A program made the position numbers and the translations under genes. A stretch of 64,000 nucleotides of DNA from Variovorax sp. J22P240 (GTDB taxonomy: Bacteria; Pseudomonadota; Gammaproteobacteria; Burkholderiales; Burkholderiaceae_C). Position 1 is the stretch's first letter, and every line of letters begins with the position of its first letter. The notes below the pieces were generated by a model, which saw only the letters and a program-made list of their open reading frames with translations, ran no database searches and was not told where the DNA came from. The stretch spans positions 124,001 to 188,000 of the forward strand of contig NZ_JASZYR010000007.1 of assembly GCF_030316855.1 (NCBI RefSeq). The letters are read 5' to 3'. Shown piece after piece: positions 54,680-61,926 of this stretch.

Positions 54680-56262
54680 TGCGCTTTCTTCCGGTCAACC
54701 TCGATGCCATGCTGGTCGAACTCGACGACCTGCCGCAGACCCTGGCGCTCCTGGCTTCACTGCAGGCGGAGCCCATCGATGGCATCGAGGAATTGGTGCC
54801 GGCCGCGCGCACACTGCTCGTTCGCCATCGCCCCGCGAAGCTATCGCAGGCGGCGCTGGTCGAGCGCATCGGCGCGCGCAGCCTCACGGCGCAGGTCGAG
54901 CGCGCGGCCACGCTGATCGAGATTCCCGTCGACTACACCGGTGAAGACCTCGACGAGGTCGCGCAGATGCTGGGCCTCTCGCGTGACGAGGTGATCCGTC
55001 GTCACACGGCGAGCGAATACACCGTCGCCTTCACCGGCTTTGCACCGGGCTTTGCCTACCTGAGCGGCGGCGATCCGAACCTGAACGTGCCGCGTCGCAC
55101 CACACCGCGCACGCGCATCCCGGCCGGTGCGGTGGGGCTGGCGGGACCTTTCAGCGGCGTCTATCCGCAGGCGAGCCCGGGCGGCTGGCAGATCATTGGC
55201 GTGACGGCCACGCCAATGTGGGACCTGGGGCGCGAGGTGCCGGCGCTGCTGCAACCGGGATTCCGCGTTCGCTTCATCGACATGGCCAGTCGGCCCGCGC
55301 GCCCGTCGGCCGCGTTGGCAACCCAGCCGCCCGCAGCATCCATCACTGTCGAGCCCCATGGCGCTGCGCTGGAGATCCGCAGTACCGGACTGCAGGCCCT
55401 GTTCCAGGACACGGGCCGCACTGGTCGGGCGGGGCAGGGCGTGTCGGCTTCGGGGGCGGTGGACCAGGGGGCATTGCGCGCGGCCAACAGGCTGGTCGGC
55501 AATGCCAGCGATATGGCCTGCGTGGAGATTGCCTACGGCGGCTTCGAGTTCGTCTGCCGCGGCGAAGCGGTGGTGGCCTTCACCGGTGCCGATGCACCCC
55601 TTGTCATCACCAGCGCCGGTGGTGCGTCCTGGTCCGCGCCTGGCTACCAGGCGATCGCGCTGTCCGACGGCGACAGCCTCATGCTGGGCCAGCCGCACGC
55701 GGGCATGCGCTCGTACCTCGCGGTGCGCGGCGGGTTCGCCATCGCGCCGGTGCTCGGCAGTTGCTCGACCGACACGCTGGCCCGTGTCGGGCCGGCAGCC
55801 ATTGCAACCGGTGACGTGTTGCCCATACGTTCGGTGGTGCGCGGCGCCATCGTGGGCCTGCACGAGCAGCCGCCCGCCGACCTGCCCACGATGGACGAGA
55901 CCATCACGCTCGACGTGGTGATGGGCCCGCGCACTGACTGGTTCACGCCCGAGGCGGTGGCGCTGCTGTCCAGCCAGGTGTGGAAGGTCACGCCGCAGTC
56001 CAACCGCGTCGGCCTGCGCTTGGCCGGCGAACAGCCATTGACCCGCGCCAACGCAGCCGAGTTGCCCAGCGAAGGGACAACCCTCGGCGCCTTGCAGGTG
56101 CCGCCGAGCGGGCAGCCCGTGCTGTTCATGGCAGACCACCCGCTCACGGGCGGCTACCCGGTGATCGGCGCCGTTGCCAGCTACCACCTCGACCTCGCCG
56201 GGCAGGTTCCCATCGGCGCCAGCCTGCGCTTCAACCCCATCCACCCATTCGGTACCCCATGA
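54676..56262 (+). CDS. Fused PxpB-PxpC (5-oxoprolinase subunits; KipI-KipA / allophanate hydrolase-like)
   Basis: A 528-residue fusion. Residues 1-205 are PxpB/KipI: FLPVNLDAMLVELDDLPQTL, EIPVDYTGEDLDEVAQMLGL, YTVAFTGFAPGFAYLSGGDP, and TPRTRIPAGAVGLAGPFSGV. After a linker (about 210-232), residues 233-528 are PxpC/KipA: ALEIRSTGLQALFQDTGRTG, QGALRAANRLVGNASDMACV and PGYQAIALSDGDSLMLGQPH. These halves are separate genes in many bacteria; the fusion order B-C is known in urea amidolyase-type proteins. The ATG at 54676 overlaps the PxpA stop, and the end overlaps the next gene by 4 bp. Confidence 0.86.
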   Translation: MMRFLPVNLDAMLVELDDLPQTLALLASLQAEPIDGIEELVPAARTLLVRHRPAKLSQAALVERIGARSLTAQVERAATLIEIPVDYTGEDLDEVAQMLGLSRDEVIRRHTASEYTVAFTGFAPGFAYLSGGDPNLNVPRRTTPRTRIPAGAVGLAGPFSGVYPQASPGGWQIIGVTATPMWDLGREVPALLQPGFRVRFIDMASRPARPSAALATQPPAASITVEPHGAALEIRSTGLQALFQDTGRTGRAGQGVSASGAVDQGALRAANRLVGNASDMACVEIAYGGFEFVCRGEAVVAFTGADAPLVITSAGGASWSAPGYQAIALSDGDSLMLGQPHAGMRSYLAVRGGFAIAPVLGSCSTDTLARVGPAAIATGDVLPIRSVVRGAIVGLHEQPPADLPTMDETITLDVVMGPRTDWFTPEAVALLSSQVWKVTPQSNRVGLRLAGEQPLTRANAAELPSEGTTLGALQVPPSGQPVLFMADHPLTGGYPVIGAVASYHLDLAGQVPIGASLRFNPIHPFGTP

Positions 56263-57995
56263 AAAAAGTCCTGATTGCCAATCGCGGCGAGATCGCCGTG
56301 CGCATCGTGCGCGCCTGCGCAGATTACGGCGTGAAGTCGGTCGCCGTGTATGCCGACGCCGACCTGGACGCGTTGCACGTGCGCATGGCCGATGAGGCCT
56401 ATGGCCTGGACGGCCAGCGCCCCGCCGACACCTACCTGAACATCGACAAGCTGTTGGCCGTGGCGGCGCGCAGCGGCGCCGACGCTGTGCACCCGGGCTA
56501 CGGCTTCCTGTCGGAGAACGCAGGCTTTGCGCGCGCCGTCATCGCGGCCGGTCTCGCCTGGATCGGCCCGCCGCCAGAGGCCATCGATGCGCTGGGGGAC
56601 AAGGTGCAGGCGCGCAAGATCGCCCTGGAGGTCGGGGCGCCGCTGGTCGCGGGCACGCCCGGACCGGTGAACGACGCGCGGGAAGTGCTCGCCTTCGCCG
56701 AACAGCACGGTCTGCCCATTGCCATCAAGGCCGCCTTCGGTGGAGGAGGGCGCGGTCTCAAGGTGGCCTGGCGCATGGATGAGGTGGCCGACCTTTACGA
56801 ATCGGCGGTGCGCGAGGCTGTCACCGCCTTCGGCCGCGGCGAGTGTTTTGTCGAGCAGTTCCTCGACCGGCCGCGCCACATCGAGGCGCAAGTGATCGCC
56901 GACACCCACGGCCACGTGGTGGTGCTCGGCACGCGCGACTGCTCGCTGCAGCGGCGCAACCAGAAGCTGGTCGAAGAGGCGCCTGCGCCCTTCCTGACCG
57001 ACGAGCAGCGCGCGCGCATCCACCAGTCGGCGCGCGACGTGTGCGCCAGGGCCGGCTATGTCGGCGCCGGGACCGTGGAGTTCTTGCTCAGCGGCACGGG
57101 CGCGATCTCGTTCCTCGAGGTCAACACCCGCCTGCAGGTTGAGCACCCCGTGACCGAGGAAACCTCGGGCATCGACCTGGTGGTGGAGCAACTTCGGGTG
57201 GCCGATGGCCTGCCGCTGTCGATTTCCGACACGCCGGTGCCGCGTGGCCACGCCTTCGAGTTTCGGATCAACGCCGAAGACGTGGGCCGCGGCTTTCTGC
57301 CGACGCCCGGCCAGGTGCGCCGGTTCGAGGCGCCTTCGGGCCCAGGCGTGCGCGTGGACACCGGCGTGCTGTCGGGTTCCGTGGTGCCCGGCACTTTCGA
57401 CTCGCTGATGGCCAAGCTCATCGTCACTGGCGCAACGCGCGCGCAGGCCATTGCCCGCGCGCGGCGGGCGCTCAAGGAATTCCGGATCGAGGGCGTGGCC
57501 TCGGTGCTGCCGTTCCACCGCGCGGTGATGGAGCAGCCGGACTTCACATCGGCCGATGCGTTCAAGGTGCATACGCGCTGGATCGAGACCGACTTCGCCA
57601 ACATTCTGGCCGCCGCCGTGCGCAGCGAGTTGCCCGCGCCCGATCCAGCCCTGGTGCGCACCGTGATCGAGATCGACGGGCGCCGCATGGCGCTTGGGCT
57701 CCCGACCGAACTTCTGCGCGGCTTGCAGTCCATGGCGGGCGGTTCTGCATCGCCGGCCGCGGCGCAAACACCGGTGGCTGCAGACCCCGCATCGGTTGCC
57801 GCACCGATCGCCGGAACGCTGCAATCGTGGAAGGTGGCCGACGGCGACACTGTCGCCCAGGGCGACGCCATCGCGACGATGGAGGCCATGAAGATGGAAA
57901 TGCTGGTGCCGGCCCATCGCGCAGGGCGCATTGCGCTGAAGGCTGAGCAAGGGGCTTATCTGCTCGCGGGGGCAGCGGTTGCCGAGATCCATTGA
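56259..57995 (+). CDS. Biotin carboxylase fused to a biotin carboxyl carrier domain
   Basis: A 578-residue fusion. The biotin carboxylase domain (about 1-450) shows KKVLIANRGEIAVRIVRACA, VHPGYGFLSENAGFARAVIA, the ATP-grasp IKAAFGGGGRGLKVAW, DCSLQRRNQKLVEEAPAPFL and FLEVNTRLQVEHPVTEE. A Pro/Ala linker leads to a biotinyl domain with the biotinylated lysine in MEAMKMEML (Lys545). It makes carboxybiotin from bicarbonate and ATP. No carboxyltransferase subunit is encoded nearby, so the PxpB-PxpC protein, related to allophanate hydrolase/urea carboxylase parts, may act as the acceptor partner. Overlaps PxpBC by ATGA, which implies tight coupling. Confidence 0.88.
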   Translation: MKKVLIANRGEIAVRIVRACADYGVKSVAVYADADLDALHVRMADEAYGLDGQRPADTYLNIDKLLAVAARSGADAVHPGYGFLSENAGFARAVIAAGLAWIGPPPEAIDALGDKVQARKIALEVGAPLVAGTPGPVNDAREVLAFAEQHGLPIAIKAAFGGGGRGLKVAWRMDEVADLYESAVREAVTAFGRGECFVEQFLDRPRHIEAQVIADTHGHVVVLGTRDCSLQRRNQKLVEEAPAPFLTDEQRARIHQSARDVCARAGYVGAGTVEFLLSGTGAISFLEVNTRLQVEHPVTEETSGIDLVVEQLRVADGLPLSISDTPVPRGHAFEFRINAEDVGRGFLPTPGQVRRFEAPSGPGVRVDTGVLSGSVVPGTFDSLMAKLIVTGATRAQAIARARRALKEFRIEGVASVLPFHRAVMEQPDFTSADAFKVHTRWIETDFANILAAAVRSELPAPDPALVRTVIEIDGRRMALGLPTELLRGLQSMAGGSASPAAAQTPVAADPASVAAPIAGTLQSWKVADGDTVAQGDAIATMEAMKMEMLVPAHRAGRIALKAEQGAYLLAGAAVAEIH

Positions 57996-58022
57996 TCGAC
58001 GGCGCCGGGTGCGGCCGAAGAC

Positions 58023-58154
58023 GGAAGCCCACGAATCGTTGACGAGATCTCGATCAGTGATCGTCCGGCCGCGGTTGAAGATCAGGCGGTGCCTGGTCAC
58101 TGGGAATGCGACATGCTGTTCGGAAGCTCCAACAGCCAGATCGCAGCCTTGGTC
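58023..58154 (+). mobile_element. IS30-family transposase fragment
   Basis: One frame reads SPRIVDEISISDRPAAVEDQ then AVPGHWECDMLFGSSNSQIA ALV. This is the middle of an IS30 transposase, where the usual motif is VPGHWEGDL. Neither end nor terminal repeats are present. It directly abuts, at about 58150, a remnant of an alpha/beta hydrolase on the opposite strand. Confidence 0.65.
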
Positions 58155-58360
58155 CATGGTGCCTCGAAAGCGATTGAGCAGCAGCAGGGGCGCGCCAGTT
58201 TCGGCCCCGATGACGCGATACGCAATCTCCTGCCCGTCGACATTCATGCGCAGCGTGGGAGCGGTGGTGGTGGGCGAGCTGGGCCCCGCCGCGCCGGCAG
58301 GCGGCACCATGAGCTCAAGAGGCCGAGCACTGCGGCCATGGAGAGCTTGAAGGCCTTCAT
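58150..58360 (-). pseudogene. N-terminal remnant of an exported alpha/beta hydrolase
   Basis: Reading minus from 58360: MKAFKLSMAAVLGLLSS (signal-like), then after a one-base shift near 58312 VPPAGAAGPSSPTTTAPTLR, MNVDGQEIAYRVIGAETGAP and LLLLNRFRGTMDQ, where it stops at the IS30 fragment. The remainder of the hydrolase, including the nucleophile elbow, is missing. It lies 24 bases upstream-end of the intact hydrolase (58384-59205). Confidence 0.6.
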
Positions 58361-58383
58361 GATTGGCCCCGGACGCGCGGAGA

Positions 58384-59205
58384 TCAGTCCTTGATGAACG
58401 CGAGCAGGTCGGCGTTGATCACGTCGGGGTGCGTCGCGCACATGCCATGCGGCAGGCGGGGATAGACCTTGAGCTTGGCGCCTTTCACCAGTTCGGCCGA
58501 CACCAGCCCCGAAGCGCCGATCGGCACGATCTGGTCGTCGTCCCCGTGCATGACGAAGGTCGGCACGTCGATCTTCTTCAGGTCTTCGGTGAAGTCGGTT
58601 TCCGAAAACGCCTTGACGCAGTCGTAGTGCGCCTTGATGCCGCCCATCATCCCCTGCAGCCACCAGTGCTGGCGGATGCCTTCGGAGATCTTGGCCCCGG
58701 GGCGGTTGTAGCCGTAGAAGGGCAGGGTGATGTCGCGGTAGAACTCGGCGCGGTTGCCGGCGACGCCCGCGCGGATGCCGTCGAACACGTCGATCGGCAG
58801 GCCGCCCGGGTTGGCCTCTGACTTGACCATGATCGGCGGCACGGCGCCGATCAGCACGGCCTTGGCGACGCGCTTCGTGCCGTGGCGTCCGAGGTAGCGC
58901 GCCACTTCGCCGCCGCCGGTGGAGTGCCCGACGTGGATCGCGTCCTTCAGGTCCAGCGCGGCGGTGAGCGCGGCGAGGTCGTCGGCGTAGGTGTCCATCT
59001 CGTTGCCGGTCCACGTCTGGGTCGAGCGGCCGTGGCCGCGCCGGTCGTGCGCGATCACGCGGTAGCCCTGCGCCAGGAAGAACAGCATCTGGTTGTCCCA
59101 GTCGTCGGCCGACAGCGGCCAGCCGTGGGAGAAGACGATCGGCTGGCCTTGGCCCCAGTCCTTGTAGAAGATCTCTGTGCCGTCCTTGGTCGTGATCGTG
59201 CTCAT
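58384..59205 (-). CDS. Alpha/beta hydrolase (non-heme chloroperoxidase/esterase type), paralogue 1
   Basis: A 273-residue hydrolase. Catalytic triad is visible: Ser95 in HVGHSTGGGE, Asp in MHGDDDQIVPIGAS, His in LPHGMCATHPDVIN. The N-terminus FYKDWGQGQPIVFSHGWPLS and oxyanion-hole region follow the chloroperoxidase-like esterase pattern, which acts on esters or peracids. It has the same length as, and closely resembles, the gene at 60934-61755. The start at 59205 has TGGAAAGGAACATC upstream. It is downstream of the SMP-30-like gene in the same direction (107 bp). Confidence 0.87.
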   Translation of the reverse strand: MSTITTKDGTEIFYKDWGQGQPIVFSHGWPLSADDWDNQMLFFLAQGYRVIAHDRRGHGRSTQTWTGNEMDTYADDLAALTAALDLKDAIHVGHSTGGGEVARYLGRHGTKRVAKAVLIGAVPPIMVKSEANPGGLPIDVFDGIRAGVAGNRAEFYRDITLPFYGYNRPGAKISEGIRQHWWLQGMMGGIKAHYDCVKAFSETDFTEDLKKIDVPTFVMHGDDDQIVPIGASGLVSAELVKGAKLKVYPRLPHGMCATHPDVINADLLAFIKD

Positions 59206-59312
59206 GATGTTCCTTTCCAATGGTGTGTCGCCGCGCGAAAGCCTCTTGGACGCCGCGCGCGGATTCGGCGGCCGAGGCGGGGAAATCGGTTTCGCTTTCA
59301 AGCCACGCGCGG

Positions 59313-60398
59313 TCAGTGCATGGCGCCGGGGATCCTGAAGCGGACCAGGTTCCACCGGGTCACCCGCTCTTCCCACTCGTCGCCCTCGGCAGCGGTCAGC
59401 GGCAAGGCCAGGTTGGTGACCACCATCCAGTCGCCCTGCACGGCGGTGGTGGCGGGAAACAGCAGGCCTCGCGGCGCACCGTCATGGCCGATGCCTTCGA
59501 ATTCGCCGGCACGAACCAGGGTCCGGCCCTTTTCGTCCAGTCCGAGCACGACGTCCGCCTGGTTGGACGCGATCCACAGAAGTCCCTTGTAGAACAGCAG
59601 GCCGTCGGCGCCGAACACGCTTTCCGCGACGATCTCGATAGCGCCGGTCGAAGGCTTCAAGCGCAGCAGCCGGCCGTCTCCGGCGTTGTTGACGTAGAGG
59701 GCGCTCTCGTCGGTATTGAAGGCCAGCCCGTTGGCGCCGAAGGGCAAGGCGCCGGCAGTGGCCAGCAGCGGATCTCGCGACAGCACCTGCAGCGCGCATG
59801 GTGCGCAACTCGTCGCTCGCTCGATGCGGTAGATCGCGCCCTGGAACGAGTCGGAGATGTAGAGGTTGCGCGCCTTGTCGAAGACCATGCCGTTGGGTGC
59901 CGCGAAGCCGCTCGACCCGAAGGTGATGACGTCCTTGCTGCCGTCGGGGTTCGAGATCGATCTCGGCGACGGTGCAGGCGGCGTCAGCGCCTTGAACTCG
60001 ACCAGGTCCTCGACCGGAGTCGAGGCGGTGAAGTCGGCGTCGATGCGCTGCAGCTTCGACGCACCGAAGTTCAGGATGTAGAGCTTGCCGTCGGCATACT
60101 CGATGCCGGTCAGGGGGGTGGCCCCGAAGCTCTTCTGGGCCAGCAGCCGACCCTCCTGCGAGTAGCGAAGAATTTGGTTGTTGCGCGCCGCCTCGGGCAT
60201 GCGCGCATCGAAGGTCGCGACGTAGATCTCACGGGTCACTGGGTTGGAGGCCAGTCCTTCGGGATGGCGGACGTTGTCGGGAAGGCTGATGAACGGCTCC
60301 ACCCTGATGCGGACCGGACCCTGATCGGCCGCCTGCGCCACGCCGGCCAAGCCGAGCAGCACCAGGGCGGATGCAAGGAAGCAGCTGAACGGGTTCAT
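59313..60398 (-). CDS. SMP-30/NHL-type beta-propeller exported protein
   Basis: A 361-residue protein with a signal peptide (NPFSCFLASALVLLGLAGVA then QAAD). The rest shows a six-bladed propeller pattern: RHPEGLASNPVTREIYVATF, EYADGKLYILNFGASKLQRI, ANGMVFDKARNLYISDSFQG, FGANGLAFNTDESALYVNNA and FGADGLLFYKGLLWIASNQA. This resembles SMP-30/gluconolactonase and strictosidine-synthase-like proteins. The substrate is unknown. It overlaps the membrane protein gene upstream by 4 bp (ATGA) and lies between the two hydrolase genes. Confidence 0.8.
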   Translation of the reverse strand: MNPFSCFLASALVLLGLAGVAQAADQGPVRIRVEPFISLPDNVRHPEGLASNPVTREIYVATFDARMPEAARNNQILRYSQEGRLLAQKSFGATPLTGIEYADGKLYILNFGASKLQRIDADFTASTPVEDLVEFKALTPPAPSPRSISNPDGSKDVITFGSSGFAAPNGMVFDKARNLYISDSFQGAIYRIERATSCAPCALQVLSRDPLLATAGALPFGANGLAFNTDESALYVNNAGDGRLLRLKPSTGAIEIVAESVFGADGLLFYKGLLWIASNQADVVLGLDEKGRTLVRAGEFEGIGHDGAPRGLLFPATTAVQGDWMVVTNLALPLTAAEGDEWEERVTRWNLVRFRIPGAMH

Positions 60399-60916
60399 GG
60401 CTGTGCACCCTGCCCGGCCGGCATCGAGGCTTGCGAGCGAAGTCCGAAGAGGCGGCGAACCTGCAAGGCGGCCCCGGCGACGAACAGGACGAAGCAGGCT
60501 CCGACGGCTTTCTGTAGGGCCGGATCCTCGGGGCCGGAGAACAAGGGGGCACCGAGTGGCAAGCGGGTGAAGGTCTCGGTCAGTCCCGGAATCATGTGGA
60601 AGAACAAGGTTGCGCTGTAGCCGACGGTCGCCACGTAGGGCGAGGCGTTGCCGAAGACGCGCCGCCTTGTCGCCAGCCCTGCGAGCCCCAGCACCAGCAG
60701 CGTGACAACGCCCAGCGCGTGCGGCTTGCCAAAGCCGCCATGCTGGAAGATGCCGAAGCCGGTGAGACAGGTCAGCACCGTGGTCCAGACGTAGACGCGC
60801 CCGAGCCCCGTGGCGGGCGAGATCTCAAGATGGCGCACGAGCGCAAGTACGCCCGATGCCAGCGCCACGAGGCTGATGGCCGTGTGGATCGCGCCCAGGG
60901 ATGTCAGTCCAAGCAT
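60395..60916 (-). CDS. Small multi-pass membrane protein
   Basis: A 173-residue protein with about four hydrophobic helices (LGAIHTAISLVALASGVLAL, VYVWTTVLTCLTGFGIFQHG, ALGVVTLLVLGLAGLATRRR and VGACFVLFVAGAALQVRRLF). The conserved HxH-like HAL and histidine positions recall DUF2306-type proteins, but I do not claim the family. The start at 60916 has AAAGGAGAACACC directly upstream. Its stop overlaps the SMP-30-like start. Confidence 0.65.
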   Translation of the reverse strand: MLGLTSLGAIHTAISLVALASGVLALVRHLEISPATGLGRVYVWTTVLTCLTGFGIFQHGGFGKPHALGVVTLLVLGLAGLATRRRVFGNASPYVATVGYSATLFFHMIPGLTETFTRLPLGAPLFSGPEDPALQKAVGACFVLFVAGAALQVRRLFGLRSQASMPAGQGAQP

Positions 60917-60933
60917 GGTGTTCTCCTTTGAGT

Positions 60934-61755
60934 TCAGTCTTCCAAGAAAGCCAGGAGGTCGGCATTGACCCGATCTGCCTGGGTCGTGCAAATGCCGTGC
61001 GAGCCGCCCGCGTACACCTTGAGCGTCGAGTTGCGGACGCGCTTCGATGCTGCCGAGGCGGAAGCGACGAAGGGCACGATCTGATCGTCGTCGCCGTGAA
61101 TGAACAGCGTCGGTACATTGAACTTCCTGAGGTCGTCGTTAAAGTCCGTCTCCGAGAAGGCCTCGATGCAGTCGTATTCGGGCCGGATGCCGCCCCGCAT
61201 GCCAAGCAGGCAGAACGAATCGATCACCCCTTGCGAAGGCGTCGCGCCGGGCCGGTTGTAGCCGTGGAACGCCATGGCGAGATCCTGGAAGAACTGCGGT
61301 CGGTCGGTCGCAACGCCGGCCCGGATGCCGTCGAACACGTCGATCGGCAGCCCCTCCGGGTTCGCGGCCGTCTTCAGCATGAGCGGAGGCACCGCACCGA
61401 TAAGCACGATCCGCCCGATCCGCCGGGTGCCGTGGCGGCCGACGTAGCGGGCCACCTCGCCGCCTCCGGTCGAGTGTCCGACCAAGGCGGCGGACTTCAG
61501 GTCGAGTGCTTCGATCAAGGTCGAGAGGTCGTCCGCGAAGGTGTTCATGTCGTGGCCGCCCGCCGGCTGGTCCGAGCGCCCGTGCCCGCGGCGGTCGTGC
61601 GCGATCACGCGGTAGCCGTTGTGCAGCAGGAACAGCATCTGCGCGTCCCAGGCATCCGCGTCGAGCGGCCAGCCATGGGAGAACACGACGGGCCGGCCAG
61701 TGCCCCAGTCCTTGTAGAAGATCCTCGTTCCGTCCCGGGAAGTGACGTAGCTCAT
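60934..61755 (-). CDS. Alpha/beta hydrolase (non-heme chloroperoxidase/esterase type), paralogue 2
   Basis: A 273-residue hydrolase with Ser95 in LVGHSTGGGE, Asp in IHGDDDQIVPFVAS and His in GGSHGICTTQADRVN. It shares length and nearly all motifs with paralogue 1 (for example FYKDWGTGRPVVFSHGWPLD, HDRRGHGRS, FDGIRAGV, EAFSETDF). CAGGAGCACGCC precedes the ATG at 61755. It is the first gene of the minus-strand set with the membrane protein 17 bp downstream, and divergent from the regulator at 61927. Confidence 0.87.
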   Translation of the reverse strand: MSYVTSRDGTRIFYKDWGTGRPVVFSHGWPLDADAWDAQMLFLLHNGYRVIAHDRRGHGRSDQPAGGHDMNTFADDLSTLIEALDLKSAALVGHSTGGGEVARYVGRHGTRRIGRIVLIGAVPPLMLKTAANPEGLPIDVFDGIRAGVATDRPQFFQDLAMAFHGYNRPGATPSQGVIDSFCLLGMRGGIRPEYDCIEAFSETDFNDDLRKFNVPTLFIHGDDDQIVPFVASASAASKRVRNSTLKVYAGGSHGICTTQADRVNADLLAFLED

Positions 61756-61926
61756 GGCGTGCTCCTGATCCAGCGGGCGATGGCGCAAAGGTACCGGCGC
61801 ACCTCCTGGGTGTCCCGGATGCGCGCTGGCGAAACCTGAAAACACCTGAAACCTTGTGCATTCACCCCGGGCACCAACGCCCCTTAAACTCCGCCCACCC
61901 GGCTGCGCAGCCCCGCCTCTTTTAGG

